Positions 1 to 9,441 of a stretch of DNA of 64,000 bases are shown piece after piece. The stretch's first letter is position 1. Every line of letters begins with the position of its first letter. A program made the translations under genes and the position numbers. The notes below the pieces were generated by a model, which made no database searches, was not told the DNA's origin, and worked only from the letters and a program-made list of their open reading frames with translations. The stretch comes from Shinella granuli (GTDB taxonomy: Bacteria; Pseudomonadota; Alphaproteobacteria; Rhizobiales; Rhizobiaceae): NCBI RefSeq assembly GCF_004341885.1, contig NZ_SLVX01000016.1, positions 1 through 64,000 of the forward strand. Reading direction: 5' to 3'.

Positions 1-1149
1 CAAAACTCTGAAGCGAGCAATGTATGGCAGAGCTGGGCCAGAACTGATGAGAGCAAGAATGTTGCCGCTGAATCACACAGATTGAGGAAGAACCGCCTAA
101 TGCTGGCCTTGATCGTCTATCTCGGGGCGGTGGGGCGTTCGGGTTCGGTCGGCTTCGTGATCGACACCTATGTCGTGGCCGGATTCGCCTGTATGATCAT
201 GCTCACGCTTCCTCACGACATGCGCCGGCTGCTCGGCGACATCACGCTGGCGTTTCTGATCGCAAGCGCGGTCATAGGCTTCTTCGAGGCCATCGCGCAG
301 GACCGCCTGCTTCCCTATCCTCCCATACGCGACGTCTTTCGGCCCATCGGCCTGACGGGACATCCGCTGACCCTCGGCGCCATGTCCGCGACCGCGATCG
401 GCTTCGTCGCTGCGACACGCTGGCCGCTCTGGGTGCGGCTTCTCGCGATCTTCACGCTCTATGTGGGCGCCGCGATCTCGACGGCGAGAACGGCCTTCGT
501 GCTCGCTTCGCTCGAACTGCTCCTGCTCCTGCTGTTCACGCGCTGGTCGAAACTGTCGAAACGCACCGAGCGCCGGGCGAAGGGCATCGTCCTTCTCCTC
601 CTCATCCCGCTATGCGCCGTTCTCTTCGTCGTGCTCCTGGGGGCGGGCTTCATGGAGCGCTTCCGAGGCACGCTCTTCGACGACAGCTTCATGGCCCGCG
701 TCACGATCTACCGGGTCTTCGACTATTTTAGCTGGTCGGAGATCATGATGGGCGTGCATATCGACCAGTTGATGTTCGTCGTGAACGAGAAGCTGGACCT
801 GGAATTCATCGAAAGCGCTCCGGTCGTGTTGACGATGCTGTTCGGCCTGCCGGCCGCGCTCGTGTTCACCGTCGCGCTTTTCCGCCTCTTCTCGCGGCTC
901 ATCCGCGGTGCGGCCGGCTCGGCGCAACTCGGCGCCGCCGTTTTCATCATCGCCTCGCTGTCAAACAACACGTTCACAGAGAAGACATCCGTGGTCACCG
1001 CAATCTTCGTGTTGTTGCTCGCCTACCGGCGGCCTTTGCTGCCCGCGCCTTCCGAAGCCCCCACGCACGTGACCGAGCAGAAGCGTCCGGCCGCCCGCGC
1101 GTCAGGTGCAGCCACGGCTCGCCGGAAAGCCCGCACGGCGCAGATGTGA
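1..1149 (+). CDS. O-antigen polymerase/ligase-like membrane protein, 5' end outside window
   Basis: The reading frame is open from base 1 with no stop, so the gene begins upstream of the window and only the C-terminal 382 codons are visible. The in-frame TTG at 82 and ATG at 100 are probably internal. The protein has many hydrophobic segments. A central patch matches the style of Wzy/WaaL-type polysaccharide polymerases (GLTGHPLTLG, then an AAISTARTAFV stretch). A basic, alanine-rich tail of about 35 residues ends the protein. It runs convergently towards the GINT1-like gene, 29 bp away. By position it is the likely polymerase of the surface polysaccharide made by this locus. Family assignment rests on topology and context, since these proteins share little sequence. 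Confidence 0.6.
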   Translation, partial: QNSEASNVWQSWARTDESKNVAAESHRLRKNRLMLALIVYLGAVGRSGSVGFVIDTYVVAGFACMIMLTLPHDMRRLLGDITLAFLIASAVIGFFEAIAQDRLLPYPPIRDVFRPIGLTGHPLTLGAMSATAIGFVAATRWPLWVRLLAIFTLYVGAAISTARTAFVLASLELLLLLLFTRWSKLSKRTERRAKGIVLLLLIPLCAVLFVVLLGAGFMERFRGTLFDDSFMARVTIYRVFDYFSWSEIMMGVHIDQLMFVVNEKLDLEFIESAPVVLTMLFGLPAALVFTVALFRLFSRLIRGAAGSAQLGAAVFIIASLSNNTFTEKTSVVTAIFVLLLAYRRPLLPAPSEAPTHVTEQKRPAARASGAATARRKARTAQM

Positions 1150-1178
1150 CGGTTCGTTGCCAATGGCGCCCGGCGCCG

Positions 1179-2606
1179 TCAGCCGCAACTATCCACGACT
1201 TCCAGCCGTCCCTGGCGATTGAGCGTATGCGTGCCCGCGCGGGCCCATGCCGGGCCGGACCCTACCGGAACAACCGGACCGAAGACCACTGCCGTCTCGT
1301 CCAGCCTTACGAGTTCCATGAGGCCGAGACCGCCGCCATATATCCGCGAACAGTCCTGCACCGGCAGGAACGTCCGTCCGTCCCGGCGAGTGAACGCACC
1401 GCCCGGCCTCGCGCCGGCCCGATCGATCGTTATGGGGTTGAGGCGATGCGGCGTCCACGGCCCCTCAAGGGCAGGCGCATGGTATACGACCATCGTGTCC
1501 GACGGGTTGCCCTTGCCGTACCGCTCGGTGCCGAACAGCCAATAGGTCCCTTCCGAGCGCAGGAGCGTCATGTCGTTCAGGTTCCGGCCCGCGATGAGGA
1601 CGGCCTGCCGTTCCCAGCGATCGGGAAACCGGGCGGCGCGATAGAGGACGACTTCATGGGCTGAGCCGCTTTCCGGGATCATATATATCTCGCCGTCCTC
1701 GGCGACTATCTGGGGATAGGAGAGATGATGCGGCTCCTCCAGCACCACCTCGGGCACGCCGAAGCGGCCGTCCTCATCCAACACGGACACCGAGATGACC
1801 CCGCGCCCGGTACAGTAGGGGAACTCTTCGACGAAGAGATAGTGACGGCCGTCGTGCTCGAAGACGAAGGGATCCGCATAGAAGCGCGCACCGTCATCGG
1901 CGAGAACCGTATAGGCTGCGCCGTCCAGCCTGCCGGTCTCGGCGACGCCGGGACCATCGATCAGGCGATAGGCAACCTGCCAGTGGTTGGCGCGCTTTCG
2001 GCCGAGCCGGCTGGAAAGCGCGGCGGCGGCGAAAGGAAGATAGGCGCGAAGAATGCCGCTGGGGGGTCGCTGCTCCGCTGGCCGCTCCGCAACCGGTCCG
2101 AGCGTGCCGTCGAAGAAACGGTTCACGACCTGTATGATTAGCGAGATCGCGCCGACGAGCAGTTCGTCGAGGATGCGCGATACGCGCAACCCGCTCGAAA
2201 CGGCGGGGCGCGCACGCCCCACGGCGACACCATCCAGCCGGGCGACGAACTCCGCCGATTGCCGCGCCGCTGCCGCATCGCAGATCCCGCCGGTGACATC
2301 GCCCGAACCGAAAACCTCCAGCCTGAGCACGGGCCTGTCCTGCCCACCGGCCGTTTCGGCAAGATCGATGATGAGATCGTACCCGTCACGGCCCGTCGTC
2401 GCCACCGGGGCGGCAAGATGCGCAAGCGAGGGACCGAAAAGACGACGTTCGACCGCCATGACGCGATCGAGCGCATGACGGGCGGTTCCTGCCCCTGCCA
2501 CGGCCTTGACGGAAACATCATGGCCCTCTGCTTGAAGACGCGCGATGAGCTCGCAGTACCAGCGCCTCGACGACTTTTGATGGGTAAGGAGAAGGACTTT
2601 TCCCAA
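1179..2606 (-). CDS. GINT1-like beta-propeller protein in polysaccharide locus
   Basis: A protein of about 475 residues. The C-terminal half (about residues 240-475) has repeated propeller-like blades: ADPFVFEHDGRHYLFVEE, SYPQIVAEDGEIYMIPES, LNDMTLLRSEGTYWLFGT and a PGGAFTRRDGRTFLPVQD blade. This pattern is seen in the domain named after plant glucosamine inositolphosphorylceramide transferase 1, and in bacterial proteins often fused to formyltransferase-like domains. The N-terminal 170 residues (LGKVLLLTHQKSSRRWYCEL onward) are not recognised. I chose a TTG start at 2606, 13 bp after the stop of the upstream glycosyltransferase; the frame stays open further upstream, so the start is uncertain. 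The gene is last in the leftward arm. A role in modifying or assembling the glycan is inferred from position only. Confidence 0.65.
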   Translation of the reverse strand: MGKVLLLTHQKSSRRWYCELIARLQAEGHDVSVKAVAGAGTARHALDRVMAVERRLFGPSLAHLAAPVATTGRDGYDLIIDLAETAGGQDRPVLRLEVFGSGDVTGGICDAAAARQSAEFVARLDGVAVGRARPAVSSGLRVSRILDELLVGAISLIIQVVNRFFDGTLGPVAERPAEQRPPSGILRAYLPFAAAALSSRLGRKRANHWQVAYRLIDGPGVAETGRLDGAAYTVLADDGARFYADPFVFEHDGRHYLFVEEFPYCTGRGVISVSVLDEDGRFGVPEVVLEEPHHLSYPQIVAEDGEIYMIPESGSAHEVVLYRAARFPDRWERQAVLIAGRNLNDMTLLRSEGTYWLFGTERYGKGNPSDTMVVYHAPALEGPWTPHRLNPITIDRAGARPGGAFTRRDGRTFLPVQDCSRIYGGGLGLMELVRLDETAVVFGPVVPVGSGPAWARAGTHTLNRQGRLEVVDSCG

Positions 2607-2619
2607 CGTCAGATCTTCT

Positions 2620-3729
2620 TCATGTAAGGAGCCCTTCGTACCTGTCCGCGATGGCATTGATCTTGAACGCGTCGGCCCTTTGCCGGAGTGTCGCGGAATC
2701 GATGGGGTTTTCCAGCGATTTCTGCAACTGTACGGCGAAAGCCATCGGATCCGCAACAGGGACAAGGGGACCAAATTGCCCGTCGTCAAGAATTTCGCGC
2801 GGGCCATGGGGCGCGTCGGTGGAGACGACAGGCACGCCATGGGCCATGGCCTCGATGAGGACGTTGCCGAAGCCCTCGCTGGTCGAGGACAGGGCAAGGA
2901 GATCGATGGCGGCGTAGCATGCGGCGGGATCGTTGACATAGCCGGCGAAGAGGACGTCGTCCGCGATGGTGAGCTCATCCGCCAGCGCCCGGGTCTCCGC
3001 CTCCAGGGGGCCTTCCCCGAAGATCACGAGCCGGGCCTTTCTCTCGGCGCGCAGGATCGCAAAGGCACGCAGAAGGGTGGCGTGGTCCTTGACGGGCACG
3101 AGGCGGCCGAGGGTGCCGATCACCGGGCCGTCGCCCATGGCCGCGAGCGCCTGCCGCCAGGGATGCGCGCCGGGCATGCGCACGCCTTCCGGCGGAAGGG
3201 GATTGTAGATGACGGCGATCTTTTCCGGCGGATAGCCGTTCTGCACGAGATCGCGGCCGACCCCCTTGGAAACGGCGATGGCGCGCGTCGCACGCGCGGC
3301 GACGAAGCCGGCGAGGCGGTCCGCAAGGATCGCACCGATCTTCTCCGACTTGAGGGCGGCAGCACCGTGGAAGCCCGGAAAGAAGCGTGCGCGGCTGCGG
3401 GCAAGAACGAGAGCGGCGGCCATGACGAGATTGGCGAAGTCCGGTGCGCTGAAAACGGCCTCCGGCCGGAGACGGCGCAGCATCCGCACGGTTCGGGCGA
3501 GGCCCTCCAGGGTCTTTGCCTTGCCGAACCCCTCGCCGCGCATGGGAAAGTGCAGGTCGACGAGCTCGACGGCAGGCGACAGCAGGTCCGCATTCGGCCC
3601 CTGCCCGTTCCATGCCAGCAGCGTCACGGCATGGCCGCGCGCGGCCATTTCATTGGCCACCAGCACGAGCACCCGCTCGGCACCACCGCCGGCCAGGCTG
3701 GGTGCATGGAAAAGAAGACGCCTCGCCAT
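2620..3729 (-). CDS. GT4-family glycosyltransferase
   Basis: A 369-residue GT-B fold glycosyltransferase. The N-terminal domain opens with RLLFHAPSLAGGGAERVL, typical of acceptor-side Rossmann domains. The donor domain carries GTLGRLVPVKDH near residue 205 and the E-x7-E motif (E285, E293) in SEGFGNVLIEAMAHG, characteristic of GT4 retaining enzymes. It should add one sugar to the lipid-linked repeat unit on the cytoplasmic face. The gene starts 5 bp after the chain-length protein stop, so the two are co-transcribed. Donor and acceptor cannot be read from sequence. Confidence 0.88.
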   Translation of the reverse strand: MARRLLFHAPSLAGGGAERVLVLVANEMAARGHAVTLLAWNGQGPNADLLSPAVELVDLHFPMRGEGFGKAKTLEGLARTVRMLRRLRPEAVFSAPDFANLVMAAALVLARSRARFFPGFHGAAALKSEKIGAILADRLAGFVAARATRAIAVSKGVGRDLVQNGYPPEKIAVIYNPLPPEGVRMPGAHPWRQALAAMGDGPVIGTLGRLVPVKDHATLLRAFAILRAERKARLVIFGEGPLEAETRALADELTIADDVLFAGYVNDPAACYAAIDLLALSSTSEGFGNVLIEAMAHGVPVVSTDAPHGPREILDDGQFGPLVPVADPMAFAVQLQKSLENPIDSATLRQRADAFKINAIADRYEGLLT

Positions 3730-3734
3730 GCGGC

Positions 3735-5270
3735 TCAGGCGCGCTGTTCGGCGGCGGCCGGCTGGGGTTCCCGCAGTTCGCGCAGCATGCCGCGCGCCAG
3801 CGCCAGGAAGAGGCCGGCCGCAAGGCCGAGAATGGTTCCGGCGACGATGAGAAGGCTGGTGCGCGGCGGCCAGGAGCGGCTTTGCGGAGGCACCGCGGTC
3901 GAGATGACCCGCACGTTCGTGGTATCGATCTGCTCGCGCTCGGTGATCTGGTGCGCACGCGCCAGGAAACTCTCATAGACCGCGGTCTTGGAGGCAGCAT
4001 CGCGTTCGAGTTCGCGCAAGGCGACCTGGACTTCGTTGTCCGTGAAGACCGTGCCCGTCATATCCTTCATCCTGGTGTCGAGAGCCTTGAAGGAGGCCTT
4101 CGCCTCGTCCAGGTTCGAGCGGGCCTTGGCGAGGATGCGCGACAGTTCGGTCTTGATCTGCCCGTTGGCGGCTTCGAGTTCGGCGCGCAGTTGCACCAGG
4201 CGCGGATAGCGCGGACCATAGGTCATCGACAGGCCGTCGAGTTCCTGCTGCAGGTTGCTGGCCCGGGTGCGCAGCGCGGCGAGCGAGGTCGAAGCGACGG
4301 AATCCTGGGTGGTGGCATTGGGACCGGCGGCAAGGACGGCGTCGTAGGCGGCCTGCGCGGCGATCACGCGGGACTGGGCGGTGATCATCTCGCTGTTGAC
4401 CTGGGTCATGCTCTGCGAGCTGACGAGCTGCCCCTGGCTCGAGGCCAGATTGTTGGCGCGGCGATAGGCTTCCACCTTCGCCTCGGCTGCCTGGACATCC
4501 TGCTTGAGCTGGTCGAGCCGGTCGTCGATGGCACGGGCGGCCCGGCTGGCGCCGTCCGATTCGGCCTTGGCCAGCTCATCCTGGAAACCGGTCACCACGG
4601 CCTGCGAGATGCGGATGGCCTTGTCGACGGTTTCGGCGGAGACGGACAGGCTCGCGACAAACGAGGTCTCGTCGGCCTTGGTCTCGATCCGCTTGCTGAG
4701 CACCTCCAGCACCGCGGTGCGCGGATCCGAGGCGGCCGCGCCGGAGCCGGACAGGAAAGAGAACAAACCCGGCGAGGGATCGTTGAACTCGCTGTCGCGC
4801 GTCAGATCCAGCTCGTCCACGACGTGCAGCAAGACGTTGCGCGAGGTCAGCACACGCAGCTTGCTGCGCACCGCCAACACCTGGTTGTCCCCCTGGCTGG
4901 GCGCCGCGTAAAGGTCGTTGGCGACCACCTGGAGGTTGGAGGGGTTGATGAGGATATCGGTCCCGACGGTATAGAGGCGCTTGCTCAGCAGACCGTAGGC
5001 GCCGCCGGCAAGGCCGCCCAGAAGGGCAAGGACGATGGCGCCCTTCATCCCGGCGCGCAGCCATTCGGACACCCGGCGGAAATCGAATTCGAGGAATTCG
5101 CCGACCTTGTCGACCGCGGTGGAAGCGCCGGTTGCAACCGGCACCGGCTTCTGCCTTTCCACATGCGGCACATCCCTCGCCTTGATCTTGCGACCAAGGG
5201 GCTTGGCACGGTCGCGCGCGAACGTACGCACGACCGGGCTACCCTTGGGGACGTCTGAAAACATCGACAT
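3735..5270 (-). CDS. Wzz/GumC-type polysaccharide chain-length determinant protein
   Basis: A protein of about 511 residues with the co-polymerase layout. There is a cytoplasmic N-terminal segment of about 75 residues, a transmembrane helix (IVLALLGGLAGGAYGLLS), a long periplasmic region rich in coiled coil (about residues 200-440), and a second transmembrane helix near the C terminus (LLIVAGTILGLAAGLFLA). No Walker motifs follow, so the autokinase half found in some family members is absent. The ATG at 5270 has an AGGAG eight bases upstream, so I prefer it to the GTG at 5279. It should set polymer length together with the flippase and polymerase of this locus. Confidence 0.85.
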   Translation of the reverse strand: MSMFSDVPKGSPVVRTFARDRAKPLGRKIKARDVPHVERQKPVPVATGASTAVDKVGEFLEFDFRRVSEWLRAGMKGAIVLALLGGLAGGAYGLLSKRLYTVGTDILINPSNLQVVANDLYAAPSQGDNQVLAVRSKLRVLTSRNVLLHVVDELDLTRDSEFNDPSPGLFSFLSGSGAAASDPRTAVLEVLSKRIETKADETSFVASLSVSAETVDKAIRISQAVVTGFQDELAKAESDGASRAARAIDDRLDQLKQDVQAAEAKVEAYRRANNLASSQGQLVSSQSMTQVNSEMITAQSRVIAAQAAYDAVLAAGPNATTQDSVASTSLAALRTRASNLQQELDGLSMTYGPRYPRLVQLRAELEAANGQIKTELSRILAKARSNLDEAKASFKALDTRMKDMTGTVFTDNEVQVALRELERDAASKTAVYESFLARAHQITEREQIDTTNVRVISTAVPPQSRSWPPRTSLLIVAGTILGLAAGLFLALARGMLRELREPQPAAAEQRA

Positions 5271-5342
5271 GGGACCCACTCCTGGTAAACGGCATGCCCG
5301 ATGGCTCAGCGGGCGCTCTCGCTGTGATTCCTTTTTTTAGAA

Positions 5343-5378
5343 CGCAATGCTCAATAGAAACTTAAGATATGCATTGCG
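5343..5378. repeat. 8-bp inverted repeat upstream of the wzz-like gene
   Basis: CGCAATGC at 5343-5350 and GCATTGCG at 5371-5378 are exact inverted copies separated by 20 bases. They lie in the 137-bp gap between the flippase gene and the chain-length gene. The spacing would suit a dimeric regulator, but nothing else supports that. Confidence 0.3.
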
Positions 5379-5407
5379 CACCGAAAGCGCGCCATTGGAG
5401 AACCCGC

Positions 5408-6853
5408 TCAGGTGGCCGGGCGCGACAGCCTCTGGCGGAATGTCGCCGCCAGACGCCTGGCCTCCTGCCAATGGAAGAGGGCATTGAGGCCAAGGAAGAT
5501 CGCAAGCGCGCAAAGGCCGGCGGCCGCAAGACGCAGGAAGAGAGGGAATGCGCTGAATGCATCGGCTGCAAGCCGGGCACCGAGACCGCAGGCAAGCGCA
5601 ACCACCAGCGCAACCCCGATCGCGCGGTACGGCAACGGAACCGGCGTCAACCGCCGGGTGGCCGTGATGCCGGCCGCAAGCAGGGCAAGGGAGCCGCCGA
5701 GCAACGCCAGGGCCGCGCCGCGCTCGGCCATCTGGGGGATGAGAAGCAGCGACAGAACGATGCCGACGGCGGAGCCGAGGCCATAGACCGCCGTCAGCAG
5801 CCAGGGTCTCTTGTGGACATGCATCACGTTGGCATAGACCGTGTTGGTCAGGTTCGCGGCAATCACGCCTGCCACGATGAGGGGAAACAGCCCCACGATA
5901 CCGTCGAGATAGCTCGCCGGCAGGACAAGCGCGGTGATCTCCTCGGCCAGCACGACGAGCAGAGCGGCGGTCGGCAGACACAGGCGCAGCGTCAGAGCCA
6001 TGAGATCCGTCAGGAACGTGGCGGCGGCCTGCTCGCCCTCGGTGTCGAAGCGGCTGACCAGTTCGGGAAAGGCCCCCATGTTGACGGCATTGGCCAGCGT
6101 ATCGATGGGCTGGCGCGCCAGCGCATAGGCGGCAGCGAAGATCGCCACGGCGCTCGCGTCGTGCGACATCTTGAGAATGATCCGCTCGGCATCGGTGAGG
6201 CCGAAGGAGACAAGGGTCGTGACGACCATCGGCAGGCCGAGCGTCAGGAACTCGCGGTAGGTGAAGGTCGCTGGCCCGGCGACCAGGCGCGACGTTGCGA
6301 GGTGCAGCGAAACAAGCCCGGCCGCCAGCGTGGCAACGCTGGTGCCAAGCGAGACGACGAGGAAGGACGTACCGAAGAGCGGGATTGCCACGATCGGCAG
6401 GACGAGCTGCAGCACCGCGCGCAGGAACTCCAGCATCGCATAGGTCGAATGGCGCTGCTGCATCTGCAGCAGCGTCAAGCCGAAGCGGCTGACGGCGCCG
6501 GCGGCCAGATAGACCGAGACGGCCGTCGCGAAGGCCGTCCAGCGTTCGGGCGCGACGACCGCCGAGGCCGCGGCAGCGACAACGAGCGCCAGGACGGTCG
6601 TGCCGACCAGCACGCTCCGCGCCAGGCGCACGTTGCTGCGGCTGACATCGCCCTTCCCGCCGAGCCTGAGCAAAGATATGCGCAGCCAGCCGGTGACGGC
6701 GGCATCCGTCATCTCGCCGATGGTCACGACCAGCGTGAGCAGGCCGTATTCGCCCTGGTCGATGAGCCGCGTGGCGATGATCAACAGGAGAAGGGCCGAC
6801 ATGCGGGTCAAGAACACCGCGGGCGCGTAGGTAAGGGTCGAACGCAGCAGCAA
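5408..6853 (-). CDS. Wzx-like polysaccharide flippase (MATE/MOP superfamily)
   Basis: About 481 residues with 12-14 hydrophobic helices and the N-terminal pattern of repeat-unit flippases: a short cytoplasmic head, then LTYAPAVFLTRMSALLLLI and IDQGEYGLLTL. It should move undecaprenyl-linked repeat units across the inner membrane. No in-frame ATG precedes the first helix. The TTG at 6853 has AGGA eight bases upstream and gives a normal N terminus; the frame is open back to a TTG at 6964, so the start is uncertain. It lies downstream of the GH5 gene on the same strand and 137 bp upstream of the chain-length gene. Confidence 0.85.
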   Translation of the reverse strand: MLLRSTLTYAPAVFLTRMSALLLLIIATRLIDQGEYGLLTLVVTIGEMTDAAVTGWLRISLLRLGGKGDVSRSNVRLARSVLVGTTVLALVVAAAASAVVAPERWTAFATAVSVYLAAGAVSRFGLTLLQMQQRHSTYAMLEFLRAVLQLVLPIVAIPLFGTSFLVVSLGTSVATLAAGLVSLHLATSRLVAGPATFTYREFLTLGLPMVVTTLVSFGLTDAERIILKMSHDASAVAIFAAAYALARQPIDTLANAVNMGAFPELVSRFDTEGEQAAATFLTDLMALTLRLCLPTAALLVVLAEEITALVLPASYLDGIVGLFPLIVAGVIAANLTNTVYANVMHVHKRPWLLTAVYGLGSAVGIVLSLLLIPQMAERGAALALLGGSLALLAAGITATRRLTPVPLPYRAIGVALVVALACGLGARLAADAFSAFPLFLRLAAAGLCALAIFLGLNALFHWQEARRLAATFRQRLSRPAT

Positions 6854-6986
6854 GGGATATTCCTGGGACGCTTCCGCCCTACCTGGAGCCTTTCCGGAGG
6901 CAAAACCGCTTCGCGCTTTTGCGAGAGATGCTCTTAGCAAACCTACCGCGAAAAAAGGAGGCAAACTTCGGTGAAAGGTAAATTTA

Positions 6987-8234
6987 TCAATGCAGGAGCC
7001 CCAATGCCTGCAACATCCCGCGGTCGGCCACGGCCGGCCCCCAGGGCTCGATCAGGCTGATTCCGTGGGGATTGGTGTATTCCCAGACGGCCCACGGGAT
7101 GCCCAGCCTTTCGGCCTCCAGCCGGACCGCGGCCAAGTAGCGCAGCCGGTCCTCATCGCGGGCTCCCGAGCGCCCGTCGGCCGACAGGCGGTAACAGCCG
7201 AACTCCCCCATGAACAGCCGGCCGGGCGGGATTCCATGCCTTTCAGCCCAGGCGACCGCCTCGCCGATGCGCGCCTGAACCTGCGGGAAACCCCAGTTCT
7301 CCGCAAAATACCGGGCAATCGGCTCGCCCGCGGCGGCAAGGTTTGCCGCCTGCTCCGCTTCGCCGAGCCCGGCTGCCGCCATGTATCCCTGCAGATGCGC
7401 GATGGCCCCGTCGGGCGATCCCATCGCCGCCGGCCAGGGCAGACCCGAATTGAACGGCTGCGTGGCAGCCGGCAGTTGATGGGTGAAGCTGTGCGGCTCG
7501 TACATGTGGAAACTGTAGTAGAGACGGGGATCGTCGAAGCTGGGATCAAGGTCGACGAGGCCGGTGACGCTGCCGCCGCAGGCGCCCGTCACGATGATCG
7601 TCAGGTCCTTGCTGATGGCGCGAATATCGGCGACGGTCGCGGCCATGATGCGCTGCCAGTCCCCCGCGTCGGTCTCGTCGCACGGATAATATTCCGGCTC
7701 GTTGAACGGTTCGAGCGCGACCAGGCCGGTATCGAAACGCGTCAGCATGGCCGCGACGTGCCGGACCATCTCGCGATAGTGCGCGACGCCGAGACTATCG
7801 GCGCCATCGCCGATCATGTCGATGCTGTAGGCGGGCACCTGGCGGGCCGCATGCAGATCGAACACGACCTTCAGGCCGGCGGAGGTCACGCGCGCGACGG
7901 CTCGTTCAAGCACCGCCAGCGCCTGCTCGCGCCGCTCCCCCCGACTGGCCAGGAGCGGGCCGGGATCGACGCTCAGCCGAACGAAATCGAAGCCCATCGC
8001 GCGGATGCGCTGGAACTGGTCGAGCTGCGGCCAGTCGGAGATCGGACGCGCGGCGGTCATCCATTCCGTCTCGCTGCGATAGGGCGGCCAGCGATAGGAA
8101 CCGTCAGGTTCGAGCGGAGACCAGTTCAGCCAGTCCTGCACGCTGATGCCGCGCTGAAGCGCCAGCGGAGCGGCGTGCACCGCCGTTCCGAGGGCGAGAA
8201 CGAAGAGAAGGGACAGGAGATTGAACAGCTTCAT
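6987..8234 (-). CDS. Secreted glycoside hydrolase family 5 (endoglucanase-like)
   Basis: A 415-residue protein with a clear signal peptide (KLFNLLSLLFVLALGTAVHA, cleavage near residue 21). The GH5 catalytic pair is visible: the acid/base E179 in LEPFNEPEYYP and the nucleophile E344 in FMGEFGCYRL. The family hydrolyses beta-glycosidic bonds by a retaining mechanism. Its place between a WecG/TagA-type transferase gene and the flippase gene suggests it trims or releases the polysaccharide made here rather than digesting plant cellulose. That role is inferred. Confidence 0.85.
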   Translation of the reverse strand: MKLFNLLSLLFVLALGTAVHAAPLALQRGISVQDWLNWSPLEPDGSYRWPPYRSETEWMTAARPISDWPQLDQFQRIRAMGFDFVRLSVDPGPLLASRGERREQALAVLERAVARVTSAGLKVVFDLHAARQVPAYSIDMIGDGADSLGVAHYREMVRHVAAMLTRFDTGLVALEPFNEPEYYPCDETDAGDWQRIMAATVADIRAISKDLTIIVTGACGGSVTGLVDLDPSFDDPRLYYSFHMYEPHSFTHQLPAATQPFNSGLPWPAAMGSPDGAIAHLQGYMAAAGLGEAEQAANLAAAGEPIARYFAENWGFPQVQARIGEAVAWAERHGIPPGRLFMGEFGCYRLSADGRSGARDEDRLRYLAAVRLEAERLGIPWAVWEYTNPHGISLIEPWGPAVADRGMLQALGLLH

Positions 8235-8380
8235 GGCGTTTGGTCGCAGGTCCCGTTTCGAGGAAGGAAGGCTACCCCCAGATCAAGCGCCGGACACGAA
8301 ACCTGAAAGCCGCCCGCAAACATAGACCGGGCACGGCCGGTGTCATCGAGAATCGGGCGGAAAGGTAAATACGGGCATCG

Positions 8381-9166
8381 TCATGACTTGCGGCGAATGG
8401 ACTCCAGGGCGACAGCGAGCACGAAGCGCGGCGCCAGAACCAGGTAACGGCGCCAGAGCCGCCGCGGCTCGCTGCTCAGCCGGTGCGCCCATTCGAGCCC
8501 GTTGTTGCGCATCCACCGGGGCGCGCGCCGTACCGCGCCGGAGTGGAAGTCGAAAGCGGCGCCGACGCCGATCAACACGCCGCGCGGCAGGTGCTCGGCC
8601 GCCTGCATCATCCAATATTCCTGCTTGGGGCTCGATATGCCGACCCAGATGAAGTCCGGATCGGCCTGCCTGATCCTTTCCAGCTCCACCAGCGCCTCCC
8701 CTTCCATCCGGAAGTCCGGGCCAATGGTGCGGAACGGCGGCGACAAGGTTCCGGCAATCGCAAGGCCGCGATGGCGCTCGGCAAGGCGCTTCGCCATCTC
8801 GTCGGCCACGCCCGGCTTGCCGCCGAAGAAATAATGCGATTGTCCGGTGGACAGCGAATGCTGGCAGACCGCATCGAGCAGGTCCGCCCCCGGCACGCGG
8901 CCAAGCTCGCTGCCGACGCCGCGCAACCGTCCCGTCCAGACGAGCGGGACACCGTCCGGCACCACCAGATCGGCCTTCTGGTGCAACGCGGCAAGGTAGG
9001 GCTCGTCCACGGCGGCCATCAGGCTCGCCACCTCGCGCACGAACACGGTTTTGGCACCACGCCCGCGCGCCCAACGGCTCACGAGATCTGCGCTGCGCTT
9101 CAGGTCGACGACACTGACCGGGATTCCCAGGATGGGGAACTGGCGAGGTTTGGGTGGCTCGTGCAT
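8381..9166 (-). CDS. WecG/TagA/CpsF-family glycosyltransferase
   Basis: A 261-residue protein spanning the whole family domain. Typical signatures are LVVPDGVPLVWTGRLRG, YFFGGKPGVADEMAKRL, the WVGISSPKQEYWM segment and GVGAAFDFHSGAVRRAPRWM. Members transfer N-acetylmannosaminuronate, N-acetylmannosamine or glucose to lipid-linked intermediates. The ATG at 9166 is chosen over an upstream in-frame ATG at 9250 because the family fold starts near FPILGIPVSVVDL. It is the first gene of the leftward arm and diverges from gmd across about 275 bp. The donor sugar is not readable. Confidence 0.88.
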   Translation of the reverse strand: MHEPPKPRQFPILGIPVSVVDLKRSADLVSRWARGRGAKTVFVREVASLMAAVDEPYLAALHQKADLVVPDGVPLVWTGRLRGVGSELGRVPGADLLDAVCQHSLSTGQSHYFFGGKPGVADEMAKRLAERHRGLAIAGTLSPPFRTIGPDFRMEGEALVELERIRQADPDFIWVGISSPKQEYWMMQAAEHLPRGVLIGVGAAFDFHSGAVRRAPRWMRNNGLEWAHRLSSEPRRLWRRYLVLAPRFVLAVALESIRRKS

Positions 9167-9441
9167 ATGCAAGGTTCTTGTTCCAGGCGGTACGGAAGAA
9201 AAATGAAAACGCAGGTTCTGCGCGGTTTGGCGGACAGGGCTCCCCGCCATTAAGACTATCCCTGTGTTTACCAGGCGGCTCTCTTTTACTTCGCAAAGGA
9301 AAATCGGCAGTTAACTATAGGAACCGGGGAGTGTTGTATCGCAAAAAATTCCGGGTAGTGTTGCGCCGATTGTTAGGGTGGCGCATCGACCATGTCGCCG
9401 TCCAGCCGATTGATTGATCTATTTGACAGACCGGGGACCCG
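9167..9441. promoter_or_regulatory. Divergent control region between the two polysaccharide arms
   Basis: These 275 bp separate the leftward WecG/TagA-type gene from the rightward gmd gene and must hold promoters for both arms. The stretch 9290-9440 is noticeably richer in A and T than the flanking genes. It contains two near-copies of an AGTGTTG word (9329-9335, 9357-9363). No regulator site could be named with confidence. Confidence 0.4.
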
